Origin: Roseofilum acuticapitatum BLCC-M154
GTDB lineage: Bacteria; Cyanobacteriota; Cyanobacteriia; Cyanobacteriales; Desertifilaceae
DNA length: 42,726 bases
Assembly: GCF_030068475.1 (NCBI RefSeq)
Contig: NZ_JAQOSP010000024.1
Span: 1-42,726 of the forward strand
Direction: 5' to 3'
Shown here: in pieces, positions 16,059 through 25,031 of the stretch
Layout of the letters: each line of letters begins with the position of its first letter
Position numbering within the stretch: the first letter of the stretch is position 1
Made by a program: the position numbers and the translations under genes
Notes under the pieces: model-generated
The model's input: only the letters and a program-made list of their open reading frames with translations
The model's database searches: none
Told to the model about the DNA's origin: nothing

Positions 16059-16170
16059 TCGTAGGATTGGGATCGGCATTAAACTGGGCATTGGCTTTAG
16101 ATCCTAGGGTCAAAACTCCCACAGAAACCAAGACACAGAGGGAACTTAAAGTTTTGAGTCGAGTTAGCAT
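16059..16170 (-). pseudogene. 5' fragment of a secreted-protein gene fused to Uma2 debris
   Basis: An ATG at 16170 with a good Shine-Dalgarno (GAGGAGT) opens a Sec signal peptide beginning MLTRLKTLSSLCVLVSVGVL and ending SKANAQ (AxA cleavage site). After about 36 residues the frame enters the Uma2 fragment out of phase and stops at 16006. The mature protein is lost, so its identity is unknown. The 54-residue product could be exported but is probably a relic. Confidence 0.65.
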
Positions 16171-16212
16171 ATTCACTACTCCTCACGATTTTTAGACAAT
16201 CATAGCCGATCG

Positions 16213-17097
16213 TCAGCCGTTAGTATTCTGAGGGTTACTTTGAGCTAAAACCATTGCAGCTATTACCAGAGCTGCGCCAATGAAACCGCGTACTCCCAAT
16301 TTTTCTCCCATCAAGAAAAATGAAAAAACCGCAGCAAAAATCGGCTCTAGCGTATATATTAGGGCGGTTTCGTAAGCGTTAACCCATCGTTGACCGATAA
16401 CTTTAAGCACAACAGGAAAAGCAGTAGCAACGAAACCAAGGTATAGGAGCGGCCCCAAATTCGTAACAATTACTTCTTGCTGCCTAACCAAATCGGGAGC
16501 GGCCCAGATTAAAGATACTATGGCAATAACCCAAAGCTGTATTGCTCCGAGTGGCAAAATTGGATAGCGCCATGCAATAGAGTCAAGCTTGAGAATATAG
16601 ATAGAGTATAATAAAGCATCGACAAGCATCAAGAAATCACCCATAACGATCTCTTGGCTCTCCCAACACATCACACCCACACCAAGGATGGCAATTCCTG
16701 CGGTGAGGAAAGTTTTTAAGAATACCTGCCGACCGAGTAGTTGTCCGAGTAAAGGAACTAGGATGACATTGAAACTGGCAATAAATGCAGCATGATTGGC
16801 ATGGGCAGTCTCAAGGGCAACAGTCTGGATGGTATAAGCAGAAAAGATTATAAGTCCCAACAGAACGCCATCCCGTAGCAGAGAAATATTAAGGAAGCGC
16901 AAATACAGAGTGAAAGGCAATGCTGCTACTGCAAAGCGTGTTGCCACTATTACAGCAGGAGAAAGATTGCTGACTGCTCCCTTGATGACGGGAAAGCTAC
17001 TACCCCAGATGAGGGTAACAACCAGTAGCGCTGCTATACCCCAAGCATGGTTGCTGTCTGTTATTTGGTTAGATTTGTTATCTAATTCTATAGTCAT
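16213..17097 (-). CDS. EamA/DMT family transporter
   Basis: A 294-residue membrane protein with about ten hydrophobic helices and two EamA repeats; LIWGSSFPVIKGAV in the first and YTLEPIFAAVFSFFLMGEKL in the second are family signatures. DMT proteins of this type export amino acids or related small metabolites, though the substrate cannot be read here. It lies 41 bp downstream of a 2OG-Fe(II) oxygenase gene on the same strand, so the two probably form an operon. Confidence 0.9.
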   Translation of the reverse strand: MTIELDNKSNQITDSNHAWGIAALLVVTLIWGSSFPVIKGAVSNLSPAVIVATRFAVAALPFTLYLRFLNISLLRDGVLLGLIIFSAYTIQTVALETAHANHAAFIASFNVILVPLLGQLLGRQVFLKTFLTAGIAILGVGVMCWESQEIVMGDFLMLVDALLYSIYILKLDSIAWRYPILPLGAIQLWVIAIVSLIWAAPDLVRQQEVIVTNLGPLLYLGFVATAFPVVLKVIGQRWVNAYETALIYTLEPIFAAVFSFFLMGEKLGVRGFIGAALVIAAMVLAQSNPQNTNG

Positions 17098-17138
17098 TAG
17101 CAGAATAATTCACGAGTAATTGAGCTAAATTCCTCTAA

Positions 17139-17846
17139 CTAACCGTAAAGAGTATCACTAGAGTAAGAAATATCAATATTTTGGGTTTCTTCATCAGCGT
17201 ATGTAAAGATGATGTTAGTGCGCTGGGCTTCTTCTAGAAGTGGCGAAACTCTATGAACTGTTTTGTTCGCTTTCATAAAATAGCAATCTCCAACATTATG
17301 CCCAACCCGGTGAACTAATGGCGTATCCAGATCGCTAATTTCCATACTATGAGGCACAAACTCCAGACATCCTCCAACTTCTTCTGGTGGGGTTTGAATA
17401 AAAATCACAAACACAAAAGCGTATGTATCGAGGTGTCCTCCATGAACATCCCCTCTTTTTTCAAGTCGGTGAATGGCGTGTCTCTCAAAAATATCTGGTG
17501 CTACATACACTTGAGTTCCTGCAATACCAGAGAAAAAGTCCATGAGTTGAGAATTATGGTAGATAGCAGGAATGAGTGATGAGTGTTCTGCAACAGCATT
17601 GCCAGAAACATTACTCATAAATCTAGGCGTATTTCCATCCTGCTTCATGAGAAAATCTCTTCTTCGAGAATGCTGCTCAAATATTCTGAGAACTTCTGCT
17701 TTCAAGGTTTGAAAGGAATTATTATTGAAAAATGACGGTAATTTTACATAAGTGTTGAGAGTAAACTCTTGTTGAAATAAAGTTCCCCCTTCTCTACTGG
17801 GATCATAATTGCTATTGAAAAAACTGGTGTTGACCTGGTAGACCAT
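17139..17846 (-). CDS. 2-oxoglutarate/Fe(II)-dependent oxygenase
   Basis: A 235-residue double-stranded beta-helix enzyme. The facial triad is readable as His138-x-Asp140 in HGGHLDTYAF and His198 in KTVHRVSP, with Arg209 eleven residues later for 2-oxoglutarate. Asp in the triad argues for a hydroxylase rather than a halogenase. The protein is a stand-alone domain with no signal peptide. It resembles prolyl-hydroxylase-like and small-molecule oxygenases; substrate unknown. The downstream EamA gene suggests a hydroxylated small molecule that is exported, which is inference. Confidence 0.82.
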   Translation of the reverse strand: MVYQVNTSFFNSNYDPSREGGTLFQQEFTLNTYVKLPSFFNNNSFQTLKAEVLRIFEQHSRRRDFLMKQDGNTPRFMSNVSGNAVAEHSSLIPAIYHNSQLMDFFSGIAGTQVYVAPDIFERHAIHRLEKRGDVHGGHLDTYAFVFVIFIQTPPEEVGGCLEFVPHSMEISDLDTPLVHRVGHNVGDCYFMKANKTVHRVSPLLEEAQRTNIIFTYADEETQNIDISYSSDTLYG

Positions 17847-18008
17847 ATTACTTTAATTAAGACTAGAAATTCGCAATGTTCACAAGTGAATTATAGTATG
17901 ATTCGATAGAAAAAACTATAGAAATCAATTTGCCATGGTATCACAACTATTTTCAACTATAAAAAAATAGCTAAATATCTGGGCTTTGAATTAAGCTATG
18001 GGATGGTA

Positions 18009-18572
18009 TTAATCCACTAACCAAGCAAACAATTGAGCGACAGTTAACTGGAACGGGGACGCAAATGAAGGAACTGAAATAACTTGTCCGGGTTCATCGT
18101 AGCATTGGGGTTGCTGATGGGGAGCGTAAGTAAATAGGGTTTCTTCCTGCGGATCGATTAACCAACCCATTTGTGTTCCATAGTCTAAGGAGCGCAGAAT
18201 TTTTTTGACGATCGCCGTTTGTCCTTGATCTGGAGAAACAATTTCGATCGCCCAATCTGGAGCAATTTCAAAACTATTGGCAATTTTCCCATCCATATCG
18301 CGAGGAATACGCTCCCAAACCACCACTGATATATCCGGCACAATCGATTTCCCACCAAAAGTACAGCGCAATTCTGACCACGCTCGCGCAATTTTAGGGG
18401 GTTTCAGAGCCATATTAATCGCTGTCGCCAACTCAGTTTGAATCGTACTGTGTTTTCCTTCAGGCATGGGTTTTTCCAGAATTACCCCATCCCTATATTC
18501 GCGAATCGGCCGAGTTTCCGGTTGTTGCAGAAACTGCTCTAGAGTTAAGGTTTCAGCACAGATCTGTACCAT
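18009..18572 (-). CDS. Uma2 family endonuclease (DUF820)
   Basis: A 187-residue Uma2 protein with IVPDISVVVW and WAIEIVSPDQGQTAIVKKIL as active-site segments and LDYGTQMGWLIDPQEETLF as the signature. Its C-terminal sequence is duplicated as the fragment at 15971-16058. It is convergent with nothing and divergent from ndhB across 143 bp. Confidence 0.9.
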   Translation of the reverse strand: MVQICAETLTLEQFLQQPETRPIREYRDGVILEKPMPEGKHSTIQTELATAINMALKPPKIARAWSELRCTFGGKSIVPDISVVVWERIPRDMDGKIANSFEIAPDWAIEIVSPDQGQTAIVKKILRSLDYGTQMGWLIDPQEETLFTYAPHQQPQCYDEPGQVISVPSFASPFQLTVAQLFAWLVD

Positions 18573-18715
18573 AACGAGAAATCGACTAAGAATAGTCTTT
18601 TTATGGTAGCGCTAAAAGAAGCTCTAAACTCAATAAACCTATGGTGGGAAGCGCGATCGCTATATAATGCGGAAATGTTACGTCGCCAGATGCATAGCTC
18701 AACTCAAAACAACCT

Positions 18716-20266
18716 ATGGATGTTACCAACCTTGCTGCCCAGCTTAATGCTGGAGTCATAATACCAGAGGGAATCGTTATTCTAACCTTACTGGTCGTAC
18801 TGATTACAGACCTAATTGGTGGACGCAACGCCTCAAACTGGACACCCTATATTGCGATCGCCGGATTACTCACCGCCGTTGGCGCTCTAGTTCTCCAATG
18901 GGATAACCCCAACCCCATCGCCTTCTTTGGCGGATTTAACAGTGATGCCCTCAGCATCGTCTTCCGGGGTGTAATTGCCCTCTCTGCGGCGCTCACCATC
19001 CTCATGTCCATCACCTACGTCCGAGAAACCGGAACCGCTTTAGGTGAATTTCTGATGATTCTGCTCACCGCTACCATTGGAGGCATGTTCCTCTCTGGAG
19101 CAGATGAATTAGTCATGATCTTCGTCTCCCTAGAAACCCTCAGTATCTCCTCCTATTTACTGACGGGATATATGAAACGCGATCCCCGCTCCAATGAAGC
19201 AGCCCTAAAATATCTGTTAATTGGAGCCTCAAGTTCGGCAGTCTTTCTCTATGGCAGTTCCTTACTCTATGGCTTATCCGGTGGAGAAACCCAATTAGGC
19301 GAAATAGCCCAAAGCTTTAGTCAAAATCCCCAAAGTCCGGCGATCGGTCTCGTCATTGCCCTCGTCTTCATTATCGCCGGTATTGCCTTCAAAATCTCTG
19401 CTGTCCCCTTCCACCAATGGACACCCGATGTTTATGAAGGCTCCCCTACCCCCGTCGTTGCCTTCCTCTCCGTCGGCTCCAAAGCGGCTGGCTTTGCCCT
19501 CGCCATTCGCCTACTCGTCACCGCTTTCCCCTCCGTCTCCGAGCAATGGCACTTTGTCTTTACCGCCCTTGCCATCTTCAGCCTCATCTTAGGAAATGTG
19601 GTTGCCCTGGCTCAAACCAGCATGAAACGGCTCCTCGCCTACTCCTCCATCGCTCAAGCCGGTTTTGTCATGATTGGGTTCATTGCTGGAACTGAAGCCG
19701 GATATGCCAGCATGATTTTCTATCTCCTGGTATACCTGTTCATGAACCTCGGCGGCTTCACCTGTGTCATCCTCTTCTCTCTGCGAACTGGAACCGACCA
19801 AATTAGTGAATATGCCGGTTTATATCAAAAAGATCCCCTACTCACCCTGGGATTAAGTCTGTGCTTATTATCCCTCGGTGGAATTCCTCCCCTCGTCGGT
19901 TTCTTCGGCAAAATTTATCTCTTCTGGGCAGGTTGGCAAGCCGGTTTATATACCCTGGTTTTACTGGGATTAATTACCAGCGTTGTTTCCATCTACTACT
20001 ACATCCGTGTCGTCAAAATGATGGTGGTTAAAGAACCCCATGAAATGTCTGAATCTGTAGAAAATTATCCCGCCATTCAATGGAATATTCCCGGCTTGCG
20101 TCCTCTGCAAGTGGGTTTAATTGTCTCCTTGTTAGTCACTTCCCTAGGTGGCATTTTCTCCAATCCCTTATTTACTTTAGCCAATGATGCCGTCATCAAT
20201 ACTCCCCTGTTGCAAGCTTCTACCCCTGCGGTAGAATCTATTGCCCAGTTAGATCTGGCTGATTAG
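18716..20266 (+). CDS. ndhB: NAD(P)H-quinone oxidoreductase subunit 2, NdhB
   Basis: A 516-residue, 14-helix proton-pumping subunit of thylakoid NDH-1, used in cyclic electron flow and respiration. Characteristic stretches include [53 protein letters not shown] and [15 protein letters not shown], with the conserved Glu and Lys residues of antiporter-like subunits. Start at ATG 18716 matches the cyanobacterial N terminus. A strong terminator follows. Confidence 0.97.
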   Translation: MDVTNLAAQLNAGVIIPEGIVILTLLVVLITDLIGGRNASNWTPYIAIAGLLTAVGALVLQWDNPNPIAFFGGFNSDALSIVFRGVIALSAALTILMSITYVRETGTALGEFLMILLTATIGGMFLSGADELVMIFVSLETLSISSYLLTGYMKRDPRSNEAALKYLLIGASSSAVFLYGSSLLYGLSGGETQLGEIAQSFSQNPQSPAIGLVIALVFIIAGIAFKISAVPFHQWTPDVYEGSPTPVVAFLSVGSKAAGFALAIRLLVTAFPSVSEQWHFVFTALAIFSLILGNVVALAQTSMKRLLAYSSIAQAGFVMIGFIAGTEAGYASMIFYLLVYLFMNLGGFTCVILFSLRTGTDQISEYAGLYQKDPLLTLGLSLCLLSLGGIPPLVGFFGKIYLFWAGWQAGLYTLVLLGLITSVVSIYYYIRVVKMMVVKEPHEMSESVENYPAIQWNIPGLRPLQVGLIVSLLVTSLGGIFSNPLFTLANDAVINTPLLQASTPAVESIAQLDLAD

Positions 20267-20312
20267 GACTTGGCTCTAGTCTCTTGAGCTAGTCCCTTGA
20301 GCTGGACTTGAG

Positions 20313-20342
20313 CCGCCTAACCTCCGAGTTAGGCGGTTTTTC
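20313..20342 (+). terminator. Rho-independent terminator after ndhB
   Basis: CCGCCTAAC (20313-20321) pairs with GTTAGGCGG (20328-20336) around a six-base loop, followed by a run of five T. Confidence 0.92.
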
Positions 20343-20400
20343 TGATTGGGTGAAACTTGCTAGACTGAAAGGAGATAGCCAGCAGGAGAGGAACCGGCTG

Positions 20401-20772
20401 ATGATTACCCTAATAGATTTCGATCATCCTTCAGTGATTGCTCTGAGTATTGAAGGCAAAATTGAGCGCGAGGATATTGATAAAATTGGTCAAGAAATTG
20501 ATGACAAACTACAACAGTATCCCCATTTACAAGCCTATGTGGAAGTGAAGCAGTGGGGATGGATTACTCCAGATGCACTACTGGAAGATTTGAAAATTGG
20601 CTTTAATCACTTTCAGGACTTTGATAAAAAAGCTGTAGTTTCTGATACGAAGTGGATTAAGTCTTTGTTGCCTTTGGCTCGTCGCTTGTTTCCGGCTTTA
20701 GAAGTGGCTTGTTTTCCTTGGTCAGAACAAGAACAAGCCCGTCTGTGGATTCAGAGTCAATCCTCTGAGTAA
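20401..20772 (+). CDS. SpoIIAA-like STAS-fold protein
   Basis: A 123-residue protein matching the SpoIIAA-like family (PF11964 type): MITLIDFDHPSVIALSIEGK opens the fold and ARRLFPALEVACFPWSEQEQ closes it. Members are often annotated as STAS-domain proteins without known partner. The start is the ATG at 20401, preceded by AGGAGAGGAA; a longer frame begins inside the ndhB terminator and is not credible. Confidence 0.82.
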   Translation: MITLIDFDHPSVIALSIEGKIEREDIDKIGQEIDDKLQQYPHLQAYVEVKQWGWITPDALLEDLKIGFNHFQDFDKKAVVSDTKWIKSLLPLARRLFPALEVACFPWSEQEQARLWIQSQSSE

Positions 20773-20862
20773 AGGTAAAAAAAAGCCCCAAGGATCTTAA
20801 CCCCCAGGACTCTCAAACCTTTATTCTGGAATCTAGTATAACACGCATGGGGGAATGGGGGA

Positions 20863-21318
20863 TTACTGATTACTCATTTGCCAATACTCTAATACTTCAC
20901 GAGGATTAAATCCACGATATTGCAGATAACGATAAACCTTGGCTTGGGTTTGAGGATCGAGGTTAGTCCAATCCGTAATTTTATATTTGCGTTCTACTTT
21001 AGCTTGTAAGTCTTGGGTTTCGGCTAAATCATCTGGGAGTTCAGCCTGTTGATCCCAAACTTTTTCAAAGAGTTCTGGGGGAATGCCTTTGCTTAGGCAT
21101 TTGCGACGAATCCCCGCTTTACCATATTTCCCTTTGCCACTTTCAATCAAGCTGTTGGCTAATCGTCGATCGGATTGATAGCCTAAACTTTGCAAGTGAG
21201 CGATCGCCTCAGTAATTTCCTCAAGGGAAAATCCTTTTGCTTGGCCCTTCTTTTCCAGTTCTTTAACGCTATAATCCCGGCGGGAAAGGAGAAGATTAAA
21301 ATAAGTCTGACAAGTCAT
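20863..21318 (-). CDS. recX: Regulatory protein RecX
   Basis: A 151-residue helical-repeat protein. YFNLLLSRRDYSVKELEKK is the first RecX three-helix repeat, GYQSDRRLANSLIES and RRKCLSKGIPPEL the second, and YRYLQYRGFNPREVLEYW the C-terminal one. RecX binds the RecA filament and limits its extension. recA is not nearby. Confidence 0.92.
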   Translation of the reverse strand: MTCQTYFNLLLSRRDYSVKELEKKGQAKGFSLEEITEAIAHLQSLGYQSDRRLANSLIESGKGKYGKAGIRRKCLSKGIPPELFEKVWDQQAELPDDLAETQDLQAKVERKYKITDWTNLDPQTQAKVYRYLQYRGFNPREVLEYWQMSNQ

Positions 21319-21455
21319 AATTAGTGAACCCTAGAGAAAGAAATGATGGATGAAGATCGGGGAGAAGATTTTCCTGACTTCATTTTAAGACTCAGTTCTT
21401 GACGAATCCGACCGATTATTGCTCTAATAACAAATACGATCTTCGGTAAAAGCTT

Positions 21456-22082
21456 ATGACTTCTTTACCTTATACACCTCCTCCCCGAAAACCGGCAGGC
21501 CCTTATGAAACTGACCCAGAGAAGAGCCGAGCGGCTTCTCAGAAGTATTCCCCCTCTGTACCGATTTCAGTGTATCGGGACTTAGCCAGTGAGGTGAAAG
21601 AAAAGCAAGTCATACTGGAGAGTCTGAAACAACAGAATCAACAACTGATTCAACAAAATCAACAGTTACGGGGAGAAATTGAGCAGTTGGTGCGTTCGGT
21701 GGTGCGCTTACAACAGATTGCCCATGCCTATGAGCCAAGCAGTATACCGGTTGTGCCCCTGTCACCTCCTCGCCCAGTTCCCAAAGAGGGGGTAATGTCA
21801 GAACCCCAGTTTAAGCCGGAGTCACGAGTGGATTTAAATCCTCCACTGCAACCGGAACCAGAAGAGAGCGATCGCCCGATTGATTTACCTCCCAATCCAG
21901 AAGATGTACCCTTATTTAGTGAGGAGCAACAACGCCCCTATCCCTATCCTAGCGCCCCAGAACGTTCTTCTGACCTGAATGGTGTTGGCCTGGCGATCGC
22001 TATCTTTATTATTGCGGCTATGGCAGGAACAGCCAGCTTTCTGATTGTTCGCCCCTTGATTCAACAAGGCAATCCAAAGTAA
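21456..22082 (+). CDS. Hypothetical membrane protein with coiled coil
   Basis: A 208-residue protein. A Pro-rich N terminus is followed by a coiled coil (about 42-92) with a Gln/Asn-rich segment (QQNQQLIQQNQQLRGEIEQL), a Pro/Glu-rich linker (about 95-170) and a single transmembrane helix near the C terminus (about 178-200). This is a tail-anchored layout with the bulk in the cytoplasm. No domain recognised. It is 102 bp upstream of glnB on the same strand. Confidence 0.75.
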   Translation: MTSLPYTPPPRKPAGPYETDPEKSRAASQKYSPSVPISVYRDLASEVKEKQVILESLKQQNQQLIQQNQQLRGEIEQLVRSVVRLQQIAHAYEPSSIPVVPLSPPRPVPKEGVMSEPQFKPESRVDLNPPLQPEPEESDRPIDLPPNPEDVPLFSEEQQRPYPYPSAPERSSDLNGVGLAIAIFIIAAMAGTASFLIVRPLIQQGNPK

Positions 22083-22087
22083 ATTTC

Positions 22088-22133
22088 GTAAAGTCTGTAA
22101 CAAAATTCTATTGCCAAGGGGTGATAGTAAAAT
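22088..22133 (+). promoter_or_regulatory. Candidate NtcA-type promoter for glnB
   Basis: GTA-AAGTCTGT-AAC (22088-22101) keeps five of the six conserved bases of the GTAN8TAC site. It is followed after 23 bases by TAGTAA (22125) or after 26 by TAAAAT (22128-22133), close to the ~22-base spacing of class II NtcA promoters. glnB is a known NtcA target in other cyanobacteria. One half-site mismatch keeps this tentative. Confidence 0.45.
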
Positions 22134-22157
22134 GCAGTCCTAGTGCAGTCTATTTGA

Positions 22158-22523
<366 letters not shown>

Positions 22524-22736
22524 GATAGCAACCGCAGTTGTCTGGTGATGATGGGTTAGGAGTTGATTGACTGAATGTTCTGTTGAAGGCGGTTGAAAGG
22601 CAGGACAAGAGTCATCCCGATAGCTTCTAACTCACAGTTGCCACCCTAGCGCTCAGGGAAAAGGCTCTGAGCGCTTCTGGTGTCTCCTAGGGGGAACTAA
22701 TGATCCAATCCTATTTTTGAGGTTTAAGCGATCATT
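22524..22736. other. Gap between glnB and rdgB with a stable hairpin
   Basis: 213 bp. AGCGCTCAG (22648-22656) pairs with CTGAGCGCT (22667-22675) over a ten-base loop. No T-run follows, so it may be a transcript 3' end, a processing site or part of a small RNA. The genes on either side converge. Confidence 0.5.
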
Positions 22737-23312
22737 TTAGAGCCAGAGTTGTCGAAATTGAGGCAAAAAGAGTTTAAAGGCTTCTCCCCGATGGGAAAGG
22801 TTGTGTTTCATCTCTGGGGTGAATTCGGCAAAGGTGCGTTGATATTGGGGCAGATAGAAGATGGGATCGTAGCCGAATCCGCTATTCCCCCTGGGAGCAT
22901 GGAGAATTTCACCGGGACAAATGCCTTCGCTACTCAGGGCGATGTTTCCAGAGGGATCGGCAAGGGCGATCGCACAAACAAAGTGAGCGCGGCGATTTTC
23001 TTCATCCCCTAATTCCTTGAGAACTCGCTCGATGCGCTCGGTATCGGTATTTCCATAGCGAGCAGAATAAATACCTGGAGCGCCGTTGAGGGCATCAATA
23101 GACAGTCCAGAGTCATCGGCGATCGCCCATTCTCCCGTTGCTTTCGCCACTTCTGAAGCCTTTAAGCAAGCATTTTCGACAAAAGTATCCCCCGTTTCTT
23201 CAACGTCCAATTCTGGGGGTTTGGGCAGAAAGTTAATATCGAGGCCCTCAAAATAGGCTTTAATTTCTTCTAATTTACCGGGGTTACCCGTGGCGACGAC
23301 CAAAGATTTCAT
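22737..23312 (-). CDS. rdgB: XTP/dITP pyrophosphatase (RdgB/HAM1 family)
   Basis: A 191-residue Ham1-like NTPase that hydrolyses non-canonical purine triphosphates. VVATGNPGKLEEI is the phosphate-binding start, ADDSGLSIDALNGAPGIYSA the catalytic segment with Asp residues, and GNSGFGYDPIFYLP the base-recognition loop. Start at ATG 23312; a frame extending to 23363 adds 17 residues not seen in the family. Confidence 0.95.
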   Translation of the reverse strand: MKSLVVATGNPGKLEEIKAYFEGLDINFLPKPPELDVEETGDTFVENACLKASEVAKATGEWAIADDSGLSIDALNGAPGIYSARYGNTDTERIERVLKELGDEENRRAHFVCAIALADPSGNIALSSEGICPGEILHAPRGNSGFGYDPIFYLPQYQRTFAEFTPEMKHNLSHRGEAFKLFLPQFRQLWL

Positions 23313-23487
23313 GGAACAATTACAGATAGGGAACCAGAAACGCGAAAGGGCGCGACTTTTCACGGTTTCTAACCCCTTATTCTAATTCACCTGCGTCATG
23401 GGTCAAACGTTTTCACTGGGGCTGACCTTCGGTAAACTTGAGTTGAATAAAACCCCTCACCCTAAGATCAGGGAGACTTTGGCACAG

Positions 23488-24942
23488 ATGAAGATTTACA
23501 CACCAGACTGGGTAAAACACGCCGTTTTCTACCAAATTTTTCCCGATCGCCTGGCAAAAGGCAACCCACCCCCAAACACAACTTGCCCCCGTCTCCTCCT
23601 AGAACCCTGGGAGAGTCCTCCAACCCAACAAGGCTACAAGGGAGGCAATCTTTGGGGGGTCATTGAAACCCTAGATTATTTACAAGATTTAGGCATTACA
23701 GCCATTTACTTTACCCCCATCTTTCAATCAGCTTGCAATCATCGCTACCATACCCATGATTACACCCAAGTCGATCCCATGCTGGGGGGAAATTCAGCTT
23801 TTTTTGCCCTTCTGGAAGCTGCCCATAACAAAAATATCAAAATTGTCTTAGATGGAGTCTTTAACCATGCCAGTCGGGGCTTTTTCCAATTCCATGACAT
23901 CCTAGAAAATGGCCCCCATTCCCCTTGGGTCAATTGGTTCAAAATTCAAGATTGGCCCCTCTCCGCCTATGATGGGAGTAAACCGGCTAACTATATCGGT
24001 TGGGCCAATAATCGCGCCTTACCGGAATTTAATCACCAGAATCCCGATGTGCGAGAATATATCATGCAAATCGCCGAATATTGGATTGGCTTAGGGGTGG
24101 ATGGCTGGCGATTAGATGTGCCCTTTTGTATTAATGTGGAAGGCTTTTGGCAAGAATTTAGGCAACGAGTGAAAGCCATTAACCCAGAAGCCTATATTGT
24201 CGGCGAAATTTGGACGGATGCCCTACCATGGCTCGATGGAACTCAGTTTGATGGGGTGATGAATTATTTATTTACTGCACCTACCATAGCCTTTACTGCT
24301 GGCGATCGCGTAGATTTTAATCTGGTTCGTGATTGTGCCTATGAACCCTATCCAGCCCTCGATGCTGCCGGTTATGCCAGCAAAATTCAATCCCTGCTAC
24401 ATCTTTATGACTGGGAAATTCAACTGACGCAACTCAATCTACTCGATTCCCATGATACTGCCCGCTTAGTCACCATAGCTCAAGGCGATCGCCCTAGCGT
24501 CCAATTAGCCACCCTCTTGCTCATGACCTTCCCAGGAGCGCCCAGCATCTACTATGGTGATGAAATTGGATTAGCCGGGGCAAGAGATCCCGATTGTCGG
24601 CGCAGTTTCCCCCCTCCAGAACAGCGAGATCCAGTCATCCTCACCTATCATCGCCAACTCATTGCCCTCAGACATCAATATCGCGCCCTACGAGTGGGAA
24701 CCTATCACGTCATTTTTGCTGAAGGACTCGTTTATATCTTTGCCCGTCAAGAAGCCGATCAAACCCTGATTATCGCTCTCAATGCTGGAGAACAAGCCAT
24801 TGCCGTGCGCTGTTTCCCCAGAAACTTAAATCAAATTCCCAGAACCCTCGTTTATGGACAAGCAGAAATCGAATGGTTAGACAATGGGGATTTGCGCCTC
24901 GAACTTCCTGCTCGCCAAGGCTGTATCTTGAGTAATCAGTAA
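23488..24942 (+). CDS. GH13 alpha-amylase family glycoside hydrolase
   Basis: A 484-residue (beta/alpha)8 glycosidase. The conserved GH13 regions are present: DGVFNHASRG (region I), DGWRLDV with nucleophile Asp210 (region II), VGEIW with acid/base Glu240 (region III) and LLDSHDTAR with Asp323 (region IV). YQIFPDRLAKG at the N terminus and the short first domain suggest a neopullulanase/cyclomaltodextrinase-like enzyme without the extra N-terminal domain. No signal peptide, so it probably acts on cytoplasmic glycogen-derived oligosaccharides. Start at ATG 23488; an upstream ATG at 23398 adds 30 residues of unlikely sequence. Confidence 0.92.
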   Translation: MKIYTPDWVKHAVFYQIFPDRLAKGNPPPNTTCPRLLLEPWESPPTQQGYKGGNLWGVIETLDYLQDLGITAIYFTPIFQSACNHRYHTHDYTQVDPMLGGNSAFFALLEAAHNKNIKIVLDGVFNHASRGFFQFHDILENGPHSPWVNWFKIQDWPLSAYDGSKPANYIGWANNRALPEFNHQNPDVREYIMQIAEYWIGLGVDGWRLDVPFCINVEGFWQEFRQRVKAINPEAYIVGEIWTDALPWLDGTQFDGVMNYLFTAPTIAFTAGDRVDFNLVRDCAYEPYPALDAAGYASKIQSLLHLYDWEIQLTQLNLLDSHDTARLVTIAQGDRPSVQLATLLLMTFPGAPSIYYGDEIGLAGARDPDCRRSFPPPEQRDPVILTYHRQLIALRHQYRALRVGTYHVIFAEGLVYIFARQEADQTLIIALNAGEQAIAVRCFPRNLNQIPRTLVYGQAEIEWLDNGDLRLELPARQGCILSNQ

Positions 24943-25031
24943 AAGCTTAACCTTTCTTGAAGAGAGATTAATCTTAAGCTGTTACCCTGGGAAGCAGTTT
25001 ACCGACTATCCCATCTATTTCCTATTATCCT

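Noticed and set aside
16174-16196. ACTCCTCAC followed by TTTTT, resembling the Yfr1 small RNA core
   Set aside because: It is the complement of the Shine-Dalgarno of the minus-strand signal-peptide fragment, and there are no flanking stem-loops of Yfr1.
7062-17846. CDPS, 2OG oxygenase and EamA exporter as one biosynthetic cluster
   Set aside because: They are about 10 kb apart, on different strands, with core genes between them, and the CDPS is truncated.
19356-19801. Open frames within ndhB on other frames and on the opposite strand
   Set aside because: Low-complexity shadows (Ser/Pro-rich) of the ndhB codon pattern.
20308-20400. N-terminal extension of the SpoIIAA-like protein
   Set aside because: It would start inside the ndhB terminator hairpin; a good ribosome-binding site precedes the ATG at 20401.
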